Part shown: positions 43,765 to 54,708 of the stretch, piece after piece
How positions within the stretch are numbered: position 1 is the stretch's first letter
How the letters are laid out: each line of letters begins with the position of its first letter
Source: Mycetohabitans rhizoxinica HKI 454
GTDB taxonomy: Bacteria; Pseudomonadota; Gammaproteobacteria; Burkholderiales; Burkholderiaceae
DNA length: 64,000 nucleotides
Assembly: GCF_000198775.1 (NCBI RefSeq)
Contig: NC_014722.1
Coordinates: forward strand, 452,502 to 516,501
Direction of reading: 5' to 3'
Position numbers and translations under genes: made by a program
Notes under the pieces: model-generated
Databases searched by the model: none
The model's input: the letters and a program-made list of their open reading frames with translations, nothing else
What the model was told of the DNA's origin: nothing

Positions 43765-43875
43765 TGGGCTTGGACAACCGGCTTGCCGCCGTGCTCGGGC
43801 CAGCATCCGGGCTGTGCCCGCGCCCAAGCCCAAAGCGCCACCCGTGATGACAAACACGTGGTCGCGGATCTGCAT
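43753..43875 (-). pseudogene. Short-chain dehydrogenase, 5' fragment cut by the island
   Basis: Starts at an ATG with AGGAGA 8 bases upstream and reads MQIRDHVFVITGGALGLGAG, TARMLARARRQAGCPSPTAG, stop. TGGALGLG is the NAD-binding TGxxxGxG motif of short-chain dehydrogenases (3-hydroxyacyl-CoA dehydrogenase-like). A normal enzyme has about 250 residues; only ~30 remain before CDI array DNA takes over. Downstream of adk on the same strand, so it was probably the next gene. Confidence 0.75.
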
Positions 43876-43992
43876 GCCGATTGTCTCCTGATGCCGATAC
43901 GCGTGCAGCCTCGTGAGCCGCGCCGCATGGGCGGCGCCACGATCGTGGCAATCCTGGATCGTTGTGTCCTGGATGGTGCTGCTCTGTGCCGG

Positions 43993-44703
<711 letters not shown>

Positions 44704-44859
44704 TCAGCGTTGCACGCTAATCTGACTGCAACCTGACGCACGGTGCGTGTGCGCGGCGGGTAACGCGTCGCCAATGGGCACCGTACATGCCGCCTGTCGC
44801 GCCTGTTGCTACCGGGCGCGTAGCATAAGCGCCCGATTATGCCACGCGGCGCACGATCC

Positions 44860-45675
44860 TCAGCCTCGTTGAGCGAGAATCGCGCGAACTCGTGCCAGAT
44901 CCGCTGGCGTGTCGACACCGGGCGGCGGCGCGTGCGGCGTAAGCAGTACCGCGATCCGTTCCCCATGCCACATCGCCCGCAGTTGCTCGAGTGCCTCGGC
45001 GATTTCGATCGGCGCCTGCGAAAGGTTGGGGTAGCGGCGCAGGAAGCCAGCCCGGTATGCGTACAGGCCGATGTGACGATGTACCGTGGTGCTTGACGCT
45101 GGCAGCCGCGCGATATCGACCACAGGCGCCGCGCCGCCCTCCGGGCTCCACTGCGGCTGGTACGCGTCGCGTGACCACGGGATCGGCGCGCGGGAAAAGT
45201 ACAGGGCGATACCGCGGGCATCGAGAACCACCTTCACGATGTTCGGATTGAAGACCTGCGCTGGCTCGGTGATCGGATGGGCGGCGGTGGCAATCGCACA
45301 ATCGGGATTGGCGGCCAGGTGCGCGGCGACGCCGGCGATCAGCCGCGGCTCGATCAGCGGCTCATCGCCTTGCACGTTGACCACCAGCGCGTCGTCGGGC
45401 AGTCGGCATGCTTGGACCACCTCAGCCAGCCGGTCGGTACCGGTCGGATGGTCGGTGCGGGTCAGCAGCGCCTCGATGCCATGTGCTTGGCACGCATTGA
45501 GCACGACTTCGGCGTCGGTGGCGATCAACACGCGGCTCGCGCCTGACGCGCGGGCTTGCTCGGCCACGTGTACCACCATGGGCTTGCCGGCTAGGTCGGC
45601 GAGCGGCTTGCCCGGCAGGCGGGTGGACGCGAGGCGGGCCGGAACGACGACGATGAATGGCACTGCGGCGTGCAT
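44860..45675 (-). CDS. kdsB: 3-deoxy-manno-octulosonate cytidylyltransferase
   Basis: 271 residues from [20 protein letters not shown]. Activates Kdo as CMP-Kdo for lipopolysaccharide core synthesis. Motifs: [20 protein letters not shown] (nucleotide binding), [54 protein letters not shown]. An upstream in-frame extension overlaps the Trm112-like gene and is rejected. Part of the leftward lpxK-Trm112-kdsB-adk group. Confidence 0.96.
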   Translation of the reverse strand: MHAAVPFIVVVPARLASTRLPGKPLADLAGKPMVVHVAEQARASGASRVLIATDAEVVLNACQAHGIEALLTRTDHPTGTDRLAEVVQACRLPDDALVVNVQGDEPLIEPRLIAGVAAHLAANPDCAIATAAHPITEPAQVFNPNIVKVVLDARGIALYFSRAPIPWSRDAYQPQWSPEGGAAPVVDIARLPASSTTVHRHIGLYAYRAGFLRRYPNLSQAPIEIAEALEQLRAMWHGERIAVLLTPHAPPPGVDTPADLARVRAILAQRG

Positions 45676-45679
45676 CAGA

Positions 45680-45874
45680 TTAGTTGCCGGCCGGCTCGAT
45701 CGGCGTGCCTTCGACCGTCTGGCGCGCCTCATCGGCCAGCATCACTGGAATGCCGTCGCGGATCGGATACGCGAGTTTATCGGCATGGCAAATTAATTCC
45801 TGCGCGTTGCGATCATGGTGCAGAGGCCCCTTACACAGCGGGCAAACGAGGATTTCAAGCAGGCGAGCGTCCAC
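45680..45874 (-). CDS. Trm112/YcaR-family small zinc-ribbon-like protein
   Basis: 64 residues starting with GTG (GGAG 8 bases upstream): [40 protein letters not shown]. The CPLC and later Cys/His fit the YcaR/Trm112 family, which is conserved between lpxK and kdsB in proteobacteria; its role is unclear, possibly a methyltransferase activator. The start overlaps the lpxK 3' end. Confidence 0.88.
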   Translation of the reverse strand: MDARLLEILVCPLCKGPLHHDRNAQELICHADKLAYPIRDGIPVMLADEARQTVEGTPIEPAGN

Positions 45875-46887
45875 GAAGTTTCTCCACAACGAGCGCAATC
45901 AGGCGCGGGTCGAGCGTGGCGTCGACGGGCACTGCCCATAGACGCGTGTCACGCCAAGCCGTGCATTTTACCGCATCCTTTTCGGTGATTAGGATTGCAT
46001 CGGCTGCATCGGTCACGAACGGGTTCTCATCGAAAGGATAGTGGTCGGGCAGCGCGCGTGTTGCGGGCACGAGGCCGCTCGCCCGCAGTGTCGCGAAGAA
46101 ACGCTCCGGCGCGCCGATGCCGGCAGCGGCCAGCACGCGCTCGCCGGCAAACTGCGCCAGCGGCCGGCGCAGGTGCGGATGATCCAAGTGCCATGCGTCG
46201 GCGGGCTGCAGCGTCAGCGCGAAAGTTGCTGGCCATGGTGGCAAGCTGCGCCCGTAAGGGTTGTTGATCAACGTTGCGTCGCGGGCGCGACTCAGCGGTT
46301 CGCGCAACGGTTCCGGCGGGCAGCAGAAACCCGTTGCCCCCTAGCCGGTGATCGAAGACCACCAGCTCGATGTCGCGCGCGAGCCGGTAGTGCTGCAGGC
46401 CGTCGTCGCTGACGATCACATCCACTTCCCGATGGGCCTGCACCAGCGCGCGGGCGGCCGCGACCCGGTCCGGGCAGACCCACACGGGCACCCCGGTGCG
46501 GCGGGCGATCAGCAGCGGCTCATCGCCCGCCAGCGCAGGCGACGACGCGGGGCTAACCGCGGTGGGCTGCACGATGCGCGCGCCATAGCCGCGCGACACC
46601 ACGCCGGGCGTGAAGCCTGCGTCGCGCAACGCCTCGATCAGCGCGATGACGGTGGGCGTCTTGCCGGTGCCGCCGACCGTCACGTTGCCCACTACCACGA
46701 CCGGTACGCTGACGTGCCACGTCTTGCGCCAGCCGCGCGCATACGCGAGCCGGCGCAGCGCGCAGACGGCGGCAAATAACTGGGACAAGGGCCATAGCGT
46801 GTATGCGAGCACCCCACGGCGCTGCCATTCACGCGAGAACACATGCTCGAGACGGGCAATGATGGCACGGGACAGTGGTATAGGCAT
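45855..46887 (-). pseudogene. lpxK: Tetraacyldisaccharide 4'-kinase LpxK, split by a one-base insertion
   Basis: N-terminal part from 46887: [40 protein letters not shown] (Walker A, residues ~71-77), [30 protein letters not shown]. The frame is then lost at 46310-46313; the rest continues in the next frame as [47 protein letters not shown], ending at 45855. GGAACCG should be GGACCG to keep LLPAGPLREPLS. LpxK phosphorylates the lipid A precursor and is normally essential, so a sequencing error or an escape mechanism must be considered. Confidence 0.85.
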
Positions 46888-47334
46888 GGCGGTGGGTATG
46901 GATGGGGTAGGCGCCGGACAACGGCACGGCAGGCCGCAACTCTAACGTGCTGCGGGCGCGCGCGGCAAGCCGGCTGACAGGCCGGGTGGGCCCGATGTGC
47001 GCACGGGCGTGCCGGTCACTTTAGTCCACAATGGGTTCGACGCTGATGGATGTTCGATACTCCAGCATACTATCCCCAATTATTGTGGATAAATTTGTGG
47101 GAATCTCGGGGTTACCGCCGGTAAACCCAAGGAGCGGAAAGGTTTTTATTGACTTGCCGCCTACCGGAGCAGCGTGCAAAGGGAGCAGCGTGCAAAGCCT
47201 TGCGCGGCAACGGTTTGACGCTCCCGTGCGGGTACGGCCGACTGGTGCGGCGCAAAGACCGGTAGAATCGACTGTGTGGATAGCTGCGGCCCCGCCGGGG
47301 TCGTACCGGATCCTCTCGCCCCGAATACCGTCCG
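46888..47334. other. Intergenic between lpxK and xseA
   Basis: No gene recognised in 447 bases. It contains a perfect DnaA-box sequence on the reverse strand (TTATCCACA, 47092-47084) and a near match at about 47275-47283. There is also a tandem duplication of GGAGCAGCGTGCAAAG at 47166-47197. In many beta-proteobacteria exbB and exbD stand here; I see no trace of them. Confidence 0.4.
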
Positions 47335-48711
47335 ATGACAGCAGAATTTTCCCCCCCGGCCCCCTTTGTCGGCGGCGACGCGGTGATTCCCGTGTCCGCC
47401 TTGAATCGCGCGATCGGCACCCTGCTCGAGCGTGCATTTGCGCTTGCCTGGATCGCCGGCGAAGTCTCGAACTTTACGCGGGCAGCCAGCGGCCATTGGT
47501 ATTTCTCGATCAAGGACGATTGCGCGCAGATTCGTTGCGTGATGTTCCGTGGCCGTGCCCAATATGCACAGTTCACGCCGCGCGAGGGCGACCGGATCGA
47601 GGTGCGTGCCACGGTGACGATGTACGAGCCGCGTGGCGAGTTGCAACTGAACGTGGAGGCGGTCCGGCGCACTGGGCAAGGTCGGCTGTACGAAGCATTT
47701 TTGAAGCTGAAGGCGCAGCTCGAGGCCGAGGGCCTGTTCGCCGCTGAGCGCAAGCGCGTGCTGCCGTCGCACCCGCGGGCCATCGGTATCGTCACGTCGC
47801 TGCAAGCCGCGGCGCTGCGTGACGTGCTGACTACGCTTGCACGGCGCGCCCCGCATGTACCGATCATCGTCTACCCGGCGCCGGTGCAGGGCGCTGAGGC
47901 GGCCGCGCGTGTTGCGGCAATGATCGTCACGGCCAATCGTCGTGCCGAAGTCGATGTGCTGATCGTGTGCCGCGGCGGTGGTTCGATCGAGGACTTGTGG
48001 GCGTTCAACGATGAATCGCTTGCGCGGGCGATTGCCTCCAGCACATTGCCGATCGTGTCCGGCGTTGGGCACGAAACCGATTTCACCATTGCTGACTTCG
48101 CGGCTGATGTCCGCGCGCCGACGCCGACGGCGGCAGCGGAACTGGTCAGTGCGCAGCGCACCATGCTGTTGCGCGAGTTGGACCATCGCCACGCGGCGCT
48201 GGCGCGCGGCTTCGGCCGGATGATGGAGCGGCGCGCGCAGCAGTTGGACTGGCTCGCGCGCCGGCTGGTGAGCCCATCCGAGCGGATCGCCCGGCAGCGT
48301 CAGCACCTGCGGCAACTGTCGCTGCGGTTGTGTTCGGCCGGCGCGCGTCCGGTGCGAGACGCGCGCGCGCGGCTGACGATGGTCCAGTTACGCTGGCGGC
48401 GCAGCCAGCCCGACACAGAGCGGGCAGCTGAACGGGTGCAACGGCTCGGGCAGCGCCTGCGCGATGCCCTGCACAGGCAGCATGAGCGTCGACGCGCGCA
48501 GGTATCCGAGTTGGCTGCCCGCACCGAATTGCTCAGTCCGCGGCGCACGCTGGAGCGCGGCTATGCGGCGCTGATCGACCCGCACAGCGGCGCGGCGGTG
48601 CGCGCGCCGGACGCGCTCAATCCGGGCGGCCGCGTGACGGTGCATCTCGCGCACGGCAGCGCGGATTTGGGCATTGCGCACGTGCAGCCTCGCCTGGATG
48701 AGGAATTCTAG
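47335..48711 (+). CDS. xseA: Exodeoxyribonuclease VII large subunit
   Basis: 458 residues. N-terminal OB-fold (VSALNRAIGTLLERAFALAW, IAGEVSNFTRAASGHWYFSI, YEPRGELQLNVEAVRRTGQG), then the catalytic domain (PRAIGIVTSLQAAALRDVLT, CRGGGSIEDLWAFNDESLAR, VSGVGHETDFTIADFAADVR) and a long coiled-coil C-terminal region. With XseB it degrades single-stranded DNA in repair. The small-subunit gene is not next to it. Confidence 0.96.
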   Translation: MTAEFSPPAPFVGGDAVIPVSALNRAIGTLLERAFALAWIAGEVSNFTRAASGHWYFSIKDDCAQIRCVMFRGRAQYAQFTPREGDRIEVRATVTMYEPRGELQLNVEAVRRTGQGRLYEAFLKLKAQLEAEGLFAAERKRVLPSHPRAIGIVTSLQAAALRDVLTTLARRAPHVPIIVYPAPVQGAEAAARVAAMIVTANRRAEVDVLIVCRGGGSIEDLWAFNDESLARAIASSTLPIVSGVGHETDFTIADFAADVRAPTPTAAAELVSAQRTMLLRELDHRHAALARGFGRMMERRAQQLDWLARRLVSPSERIARQRQHLRQLSLRLCSAGARPVRDARARLTMVQLRWRRSQPDTERAAERVQRLGQRLRDALHRQHERRRAQVSELAARTELLSPRRTLERGYAALIDPHSGAAVRAPDALNPGGRVTVHLAHGSADLGIAHVQPRLDEEF

Positions 48712-49018
48712 GGCGGCGCGCGGGCGGCTTGCCCGATGGGCGGGTGGGTAGCGCGAAGGCGGGCGCGAAACCGGTAGGCCGGCGCATGAGTGTCCGGCGC
48801 ATGCGTGTCGCCCGCCCGCGGTGCTGGCGATATCAGCGCTGACCGCTGCGCAGGATGGCGCACTGCCGAGCAGTTCTGACTCATTCACAGGAATAAGCAA
48901 AGCAATGCTGCGCGTAAAGGTCCGACGATTTGCGGGGTTATTCCAACTCACCTAGAATCGAGTGCTCGGCAGCATGACTTACCCTGGTCCCCAATTCGTT
49001 ATAAAGGAAGCTTGCACC
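48712..49018. other. Intergenic upstream of sodB
   Basis: About 307 bases, GC-rich at first, becoming AT-richer near sodB. I see no gene; only the ATAAAGGAAG Shine-Dalgarno region of sodB is clear. A promoter is expected but none stands out. Confidence 0.4.
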
Positions 49019-49603
49019 ATGGCACAACATACGCTCCCCCCTTTGCCGTTCGCGAAGAATGCGCTGGCTCCGCACATCTCGGAAGAGACGCTGGAATTCC
49101 ACTACGGCAAACACCACCAGGCCTATGTGACGAACCTGAACAACCTGATCCCGGGTACGGAGTTCGAGAACTTGTCGCTAGAGGAGATCGTCAAGCGATC
49201 GTCGGGCGGCATCTTTAACAACGCAGCACAAGTGTGGAACCACACGTTTTTCTGGAACAGCCTGTCGCCGCAGGGCGGCGGCGCGCCGACCGGCAAGCTC
49301 GGTGACGCGATCAACGCGAAGTGGGGCTCATACGACGCATTCAAGGAAGCTTTCACAAAGGTGGCGATCGGCACGTTCGGCTCCGGCTGGGCCTGGCTCG
49401 TGAAGAAGGCCGATGGCTCACTGGACATCGTCTCGACTAGCAACGCCGCGACGCCGTTGACGACTGACGCCACGCCGTTACTGACGCTGGACGTCTGGGA
49501 GCACGCTTACTATATCGACTATCGCAACGCACGTCCGAAGTTTGTCGACGCGTTCTGGAACGTCGTGAACTGGGATTTCGCCGCCAAGAACTTCGGCGTG
49601 TGA
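49019..49603 (+). CDS. sodB: Superoxide dismutase, Fe type
   Basis: 194 residues from [20 protein letters not shown], with AAGGAAG upstream. Metal ligands are visible: His in [10 protein letters not shown], His in [17 protein letters not shown], Asp/His in [36 protein letters not shown] fits the Fe form. Converts superoxide to peroxide and oxygen in the cytoplasm. Followed by a GC-rich hairpin (CGCGCGGCATCGCCGCGCG, 49612-49630), possibly part of a terminator. Confidence 0.96.
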   Translation: MAQHTLPPLPFAKNALAPHISEETLEFHYGKHHQAYVTNLNNLIPGTEFENLSLEEIVKRSSGGIFNNAAQVWNHTFFWNSLSPQGGGAPTGKLGDAINAKWGSYDAFKEAFTKVAIGTFGSGWAWLVKKADGSLDIVSTSNAATPLTTDATPLLTLDVWEHAYYIDYRNARPKFVDAFWNVVNWDFAAKNFGV

Positions 49604-49796
49604 AGCTCGCGCGCGGCATCGCCGCGCGCGTACCCGCCACGCGTCGCTCCTACGCGAGCGACGCGCCATCTCAGCCGATGTCTGTGCACAGCACCATTAG
49701 GTGGCCTGCCACCCATACCGCCATCGACGTGGTCAGGCAAAGCTGCGCGTCATTGATCGACAGGTACACGGCAGCGTGCACGCCGCCGTGCGCCGC

Positions 49797-51245
49797 TTAG
49801 AGGGTCTCAGCATCGCCATCGTGCCTTCCGGGGCTGCGGATGTCCGGCGCCAGTTGCCCGAATATCCACGCGGATAGCGCGGTGATCACGCCAACGCAGA
49901 CGAATGTCGCGTGAAATGCTGGCAGCGTTTGTGATGGCGCGTTGTGTCCGAACAGTGCCGTGAACGTGGCGAGCAGCGCGCCGGCGATCGTGACACCCAG
50001 GCTCATCGACAGCATTTGCACAAGCGAAAACAGGCTGTTACCGCTGCTTGCCCCTTCGCGTCCAAGGTCTTTCAGCGTCAACGTATTCATCGCGGTAAAT
50101 TGCATCGAATTCACGCTGCCGAAGATCGCCAGTTGCACGAGTCGGATCCACAGCGGCTGTTCGGGTGACATCAGCGCAAAGCTGGCCATGGTTGCCCCGA
50201 GCAGGACGGTGTTGGCCAGCAGCACGCGGCGGTAGCCGTGGCGCATGATCAACGTCGTGACGATGCGCTTGGACGCCATGCCGGCCGCTGCCACCGGCAG
50301 CATCATCAGACCCGCATGAAACGGTGTGTAGCCGAGGCTCACCTGCAGCAGAAGCGGTAACAGATAGGGCATCGCGCCGCTGCCAATGCGCGCAAACAGA
50401 TTACCCAGCAGGCCGACGCTGAACGTGTGAATATGGAACAACTCGAGCGAGAACAGCGGGTGCGGGCTGCGCGTCGCGTGCAGGGCGTAGGCCGTCAAGC
50501 ATGCGAAGGCCAGCACCAGCAATACCAGCACGAGCGCGTGCGCCAGCCGCAACTCGGCTAGCCCGTCCAATGCCAGCGTCAATGCCAGTATGGCCGCGGC
50601 GAGCAACAAGTAGCCCTTCACGTCGAAGCGCCCGACTTTGTCCAGCGGCTCGCCAAGCATGAACAGCGCTGTCGCGATGCAGCCCGCCAGGCCGACCGGC
50701 ACGTTGATCAAGAACACCCAGTGCCATGACGCGACGTCGGTGAGCCAGCCGCCCAGCGTCGGTCCGATCAATGGCCCGACCAGCCCGGGAATCGCCACGA
50801 AGCTCAGTGCCGGCAGGTAGCGCTCGCGTGGGAAGCTGCGCAGCACGGCAAGCCGTCCGACGGGCAGCAGCATCGCACCGCCCACGCCCTGCACCACACG
50901 CGAGGCGACGAGTTGCCAGAGGGCCGACGCGTTCGCGCACATTAGCGAGCCGAGCGTGAAAATGAGGATGGCGCTGAAGAACACGCGTCGCGTGCCGAAC
51001 CGGTCGGCCAAGAAGCCAGAAACCGGGATCATCAACGCCATCGTCAGCGAGTACGCGATCACCACGGACTGCATTCGCAATGCCGATTCGCCGAGGCTGC
51101 GCGCCATGGCTGGCAGTGCAGTATTGACGATCGTCGTGTCCAGCGCCTGCATGAAGAATCCTGTCGCGACCAGCCACAGCATGATGGTCAGCTTGCGCTC
51201 CGCTGCAACGGCGTGGTGGGTGGGTCGAGACGGGGTTCCGGACAT
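49797..51245 (-). CDS. MFS drug/proton antiporter, DHA2 (EmrB/MdtD-like)
   Basis: 482 residues from MSGTPSRPTHH, with 14 predicted helices. Motifs: LDTTIVNTALPAMARSLGES (motif D1), GFLADRFGTRRVFFSAILIF (motif A), SRVVQGVGGAMLLPVGRLAV (motif B), FVAIPGLVGPLIGPTLGGWL (motif C). Sequence is closest in style to MdtD/EmrB exporters. No membrane-fusion partner or regulator is adjacent, so the substrate is unknown. An upstream extension to 51353 is unlikely. Confidence 0.9.
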   Translation of the reverse strand: MSGTPSRPTHHAVAAERKLTIMLWLVATGFFMQALDTTIVNTALPAMARSLGESALRMQSVVIAYSLTMALMIPVSGFLADRFGTRRVFFSAILIFTLGSLMCANASALWQLVASRVVQGVGGAMLLPVGRLAVLRSFPRERYLPALSFVAIPGLVGPLIGPTLGGWLTDVASWHWVFLINVPVGLAGCIATALFMLGEPLDKVGRFDVKGYLLLAAAILALTLALDGLAELRLAHALVLVLLVLAFACLTAYALHATRSPHPLFSLELFHIHTFSVGLLGNLFARIGSGAMPYLLPLLLQVSLGYTPFHAGLMMLPVAAAGMASKRIVTTLIMRHGYRRVLLANTVLLGATMASFALMSPEQPLWIRLVQLAIFGSVNSMQFTAMNTLTLKDLGREGASSGNSLFSLVQMLSMSLGVTIAGALLATFTALFGHNAPSQTLPAFHATFVCVGVITALSAWIFGQLAPDIRSPGRHDGDAETL

Positions 51246-51365
51246 GGGCAAATCGGACGGTTTCGCAACACAAGCCGCTATTCTAGGTGGCTTTGGCCCG
51301 TCGCTCGCGCCGCTTCTCGATAAAGCGCCGCGCCCGCGCATCGGCCTGCGCATCGGTCAGCGTGA

Positions 51366-51530
51366 CGCTTCCGCGCACTTCGGATTTTGGGCAGCCGAGC
51401 CGGTTTTCGGACCGCACAACTGCTCGAACGTTGCGACAATCTCGTTGGCGTTAAACGGCGTACCGTCGTGTGTCGCGAAAACGCACGTTCTTTCGCAGCC
51501 TGAACGTCCATACGCTGCCATTCATCGATC
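51366..51530 (-). pseudogene. Fragment resembling a peptide-type ABC substrate-binding protein
   Basis: On the reverse strand NGSVWTFRLRKNVRF, then after a small duplication DGTPFNANEIVATFEQLCGP and KTGSAAQNPKCAEASR, stop. The WTF.LR..V.F.DGTPFNA..V...FE pattern is that of family 5 solute-binding proteins. Only ~50 residues remain in two frames, and the rest of the 372-base gap between the exporter and fusA holds nothing recognisable. Confidence 0.4.
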
Positions 51531-51617
51531 GCGTGGTGCTGCAGCGGGTCGCGACACGCCGCGGCGCGCTGCATGCCCGACAGCACCACGGCGCGGCAAG
51601 GGGGGCATGGGTAGGGC

Positions 51618-53729
51618 TCAGCGTGCCGACTTCGCGTTGATGACGGCGTCGGCAACATGCTGTGGACTTTCCGCGTAGTGCTTGAACTCCATCGTATAGG
51701 TCGCGCGCCCCTGTGTTAGCGAGCGCAACGTGGTCGAATAGCCAAACATTTCGGCCAGCGGCACTTCGGCGCGCACCACCTTGCCGCCGCCTCCTGCGAT
51801 GTCCTCCATACCCTGGACGATGCCGCGGCGGCTGGACAGATCGCCCATTACGTTGCCCATGAAATCCTCCGGCGTTTCGACCTCGACCGCCACCACCGGC
51901 TCGAGCAGCACGGGCCGTGCGCGCCGCATGCCTTCCTTGAACGCGATCGAGCCGGCCATCCGGAACGCGTTTTCGTTCGAGTCCACGTCGTGGTATGAGC
52001 CGAATGTCAGCGTCACCTTGATGTCCACGACCGGATAGCCCGCTAGCACGCCGGCCTGCATCGCTTCACGGATGCCCCGATCCACCGCCGGGATGAACTC
52101 GCGCGGAATCACGCCGCCCTTGATCGCGTCGACGAACTCATAGCCCTTGCCGGGCGGCTGCGGCTCCAGTGCGATCACCGCGTGCCCGTATTGGCCGCGG
52201 CCGCCGGACTGCTTAACGAATTTACCCTCGACGTCCTGCACCGCGTTGCGTACCGTCTCACGATAGGCCACTTGGGGCCTGCCGACCGACGCCTCGACGT
52301 TGAACTCGCGTTTCATCCGATCGACCAGGATTTCCAGGTGCAGCTCGCCCATGCCAGAGATGATCGTCTGGCCTGACTCCTCGTCGGTTTTTACACGGAA
52401 CGACGGATCCTCCTGCGCGAGGCGGTTCAATGCGATACCCATCTTTTCCTGGTCGGCTTTTGTTTTCGGCTCCACGGCTTGCGAGATCACCGGCTCCGGA
52501 AAGATCATCCGCTCCAGGATGATCACGTTGTTCGGGTCGCACAGCGTATCGCCGGTGCTCGCCTCCTTCAGGCCGACCGCGGCGGCGATGTCACCGGCGC
52601 GCACCTCCTTGATTTCGGTTCGCTCGTTCGCGTGCATTTGCAGGATACGGCCGATCCGTTCTCGCTTGCTCTTGGTTGGATTGAGCACGGTGTCGCCCGA
52701 GCTAACGACCCCGGAGTACACGCGAAAGAAGATGAGCTGGCCGACGAACGGGTCCGTCATGATCTTGAACGCCAGCGCGGAGAACGGCTCGTCGTCGGCC
52801 GGGTGCCGCTCGGCCTGCTCGTCGTCCGGCGTGTGGCCGAGGATCGCCGGCACGTCAACCGGTGACGGCAAGTAATCGATGACCGCGTCAAGCATCGCCT
52901 GCACGCCTTTATTCTTGAACGCACTGCCGCACAGCATCGGCACGATCTCATTGGCGATCGTGCGCTTGCGCAGTGCCTCCTTGATCTCTTGCTCGGTCAG
53001 CGAATGATGATCTTCAAGGTATTTTTCGAGCAGCGCCTCGCTGGCTTCCGCTGCTGCCTCGACCATCTTGTCGCGCCATTGTTGCGCAAGCCCGGCCAGA
53101 TCGGTCGGGATGTCACGGTACTCGAATTTCACGCCAAGACTGTCCTCGTCCCAAATGATCGCCTTCATTTTGACCAGGTCGATGACGCCCTGGAAATGGT
53201 CTTCCGCGCCGATCGGAATTTGAATCGGTACCGCGACGCCGCGCAGCCGTTCGCCGATCTGCCGCTGCACGCGGAAAAAATCCGCACCAACGCGGTCCAT
53301 CTTATTGACGAACGCGATGCGCGGCACGTTGTACTTATTGGCCTGACGCCACACCGTTTCCGATTGCGGCTGAACGCCGCCGACCGAGTCGTAGACCATG
53401 CACGCGCCATCGAGCACGCGCATCGAGCGCTCGACCTCGATCGTAAAGTCCACGTGCCCCGGGGTGTCGATAATATTGATCCGGTGTTCCGGATAGTTGC
53501 CTGCCATGCCTTTCCAGAACGCCGTGGTTGCCGCTGACGTAATGGTGATGCCGCGCTCCTGCTCTTGCTCCATCCAGTCCATCGTCGCGGCGCCCTCGTG
53601 CACTTCACCCATCTTGTGGCTCACGCCGGTGTAGAAGAGGATGCGCTCGGTGGTCGTCGTCTTGCCGGCGTCAATATGGGCGCTGATGCCTATGTTCCGG
53701 TAGCGCTCGATGGGAGTTTTACGGGCCAC
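51618..53729 (-). CDS. fusA: Elongation factor G (stand-alone copy)
   Basis: 703 residues starting with GTG, AAGGAG 6 bases upstream: [21 protein letters not shown]1 [16 protein letters not shown]2 [12 protein letters not shown]3 [15 protein letters not shown]4 [12 protein letters not shown], domains II-V present, ending [20 protein letters not shown]. Drives ribosomal translocation and recycling. It is not in the usual rpsL-rpsG-fusA-tuf operon; Burkholderia genomes often have such a second copy. Its leader carries a 23-nt element shared with the copper receptor gene. Confidence 0.95.
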   Translation of the reverse strand: MARKTPIERYRNIGISAHIDAGKTTTTERILFYTGVSHKMGEVHEGAATMDWMEQEQERGITITSAATTAFWKGMAGNYPEHRINIIDTPGHVDFTIEVERSMRVLDGACMVYDSVGGVQPQSETVWRQANKYNVPRIAFVNKMDRVGADFFRVQRQIGERLRGVAVPIQIPIGAEDHFQGVIDLVKMKAIIWDEDSLGVKFEYRDIPTDLAGLAQQWRDKMVEAAAEASEALLEKYLEDHHSLTEQEIKEALRKRTIANEIVPMLCGSAFKNKGVQAMLDAVIDYLPSPVDVPAILGHTPDDEQAERHPADDEPFSALAFKIMTDPFVGQLIFFRVYSGVVSSGDTVLNPTKSKRERIGRILQMHANERTEIKEVRAGDIAAAVGLKEASTGDTLCDPNNVIILERMIFPEPVISQAVEPKTKADQEKMGIALNRLAQEDPSFRVKTDEESGQTIISGMGELHLEILVDRMKREFNVEASVGRPQVAYRETVRNAVQDVEGKFVKQSGGRGQYGHAVIALEPQPPGKGYEFVDAIKGGVIPREFIPAVDRGIREAMQAGVLAGYPVVDIKVTLTFGSYHDVDSNENAFRMAGSIAFKEGMRRARPVLLEPVVAVEVETPEDFMGNVMGDLSSRRGIVQGMEDIAGGGGKVVRAEVPLAEMFGYSTTLRSLTQGRATYTMEFKHYAESPQHVADAVINAKSAR

Positions 53730-53753
53730 TTGAATCTCCTTCTTCGCGATGGG

Positions 53754-53776
53754 ATGGCCGGTCCGGCAGGCATCGG
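53754..53776 (-). repeat. 23-nt shared leader element, fusA copy
   Basis: Read in the direction of fusA the sequence begins CCGATGCCTGCCGGACCGGC and ends CAT, 24 bases before the GTG start. The identical 23 bases occur at 58042-58064, in the sense direction, before the copper receptor start. Contains GCCGGACCGGC, a near-palindrome. Confidence 0.6.
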
Positions 53777-53969
53777 ACACCGCGTCCGCCTGACGAACCG
53801 GGAAAAACGGCCTGCGCGGGCGCTCAGTCGCGCGCGCGCCAACAGACATAGGATAGCGTTGCGCGGGCCATTTTGCTTGATTCGGTGAGCAAACGCGTTG
53901 CCCGATGAGCGGGTCGGGCGGATAGCAAGTGAGGCGCCGCGGTGTGGGGTGTTGCGGTGTGGGGTGCGA

Positions 53970-54554
53970 TCAGCGTGCGGGCGGCAAGCCGAGCACGCGC
54001 ATGCCAGGCTTGATGCCCTTTGATGCAAACCATCCCTTGCTCATCTCGAGCGCGTATACGCCATTGTGAGCGGGACAGTGGTTATTTTGTGTCTGCGCCT
54101 GCATTTCGTCCAGATCCGTGATCGTGCCATCAGCGCGGATGAAGGCGATCGACAGCGGCAACGGCGTATTTTTCATCCAGAAGCAATGGATGGCGTTCTC
54201 GTCAAATACGAACAACATGCCTTCGTTCGGCGCCAGCGACTTGCGGAACATCAGCCCTTGCTCGCGATCGGCCGGGTTCGCGGCAATGGCCGCGTCGACC
54301 ACGTACATGCCGATCGTCAATGAGGCACGCGGAAATTGCTCGGGGCGCTTCAGTGCGGCCGGCAGCGGCTGCGCCAGCGCGCCGCAGGTCCCCAGCGCGA
54401 GCGTGACGCCGGCTACCAGCGCGGCGGCAACACGGGCCAGTGGCGCTGGCCTCGAGGTATTGATGCAAAGCCGCGGTGAGGCGGGGCGGGCGTGCCGGGC
54501 GGGCACGCGGAACAAGCGGGACACAGACAGCGCGGATCGCACCGAAACAACCAC
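53970..54554 (-). CDS. DUF192 family exported protein
   Basis: 194 residues from a GTG with GAGGAG 6 bases upstream. The long N-region leads into a signal-like segment (LARVAAALVAGVTLALG, cut after GALA-Q). The DUF192 core follows: ADREQGLMFRKSLAPNEGML, FVFDENAIHCFWMKNTPLPL, SIAFIRADGTITDLDEMQAQ, YALEMSKGWFASKGIKPG. Function unknown; the family is small, beta-rich and periplasmic. Confidence 0.85.
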   Translation of the reverse strand: MVVSVRSALSVSRLFRVPARHARPASPRLCINTSRPAPLARVAAALVAGVTLALGTCGALAQPLPAALKRPEQFPRASLTIGMYVVDAAIAANPADREQGLMFRKSLAPNEGMLFVFDENAIHCFWMKNTPLPLSIAFIRADGTITDLDEMQAQTQNNHCPAHNGVYALEMSKGWFASKGIKPGMRVLGLPPAR

Positions 54555-54615
54555 GGCAGACTCCTCGTAATATGAATACGCGCATGTTACGCGAATCGCT
54601 GGGTAGTACAGACCA

Positions 54616-54656
54616 ACAAAAAGGCAGATCGCCTTGCGGCAACCTGCCTTTGAATA
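54616..54656 (-). terminator. Rho-independent terminator of the small basic exported protein gene
   Basis: On the reverse strand AAAGGCAGGTTGCCGCAAGG followed by CGATCTGCCTTTTTG: the outer stem AAAGGCAG/CTGCCTTT ends in a T run. It lies about 50 bases beyond the stop at 54709. Confidence 0.65.
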
Positions 54657-54708
54657 CCGTCGCAACGGCAGTGCAGCGTCGTTCTTGTTGCTTGGGGAGA
54701 CGAAAAAC

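Noticed and set aside
47084..47092. DnaA box considered as evidence of oriC
   Set aside because: Only one perfect box, with no AT-rich unwinding region, dnaA, gidA or parAB nearby.
47021..47437. Reverse ORF considered as an exbD remnant
   Set aside because: No ExbD signature (no N-terminal helix or D/N-L-I-P motif); mostly the antisense of the xseA leader and start.
47161..48315. 384-codon reverse ORF across xseA
   Set aside because: Shadow of xseA, whose own frame has all exonuclease VII motifs.
53938..53968. Tandem GCGGTGTGGGGTG repeats upstream of fusA
   Set aside because: Only two units in simple GT-rich sequence downstream of the DUF192 stop; nothing to interpret.
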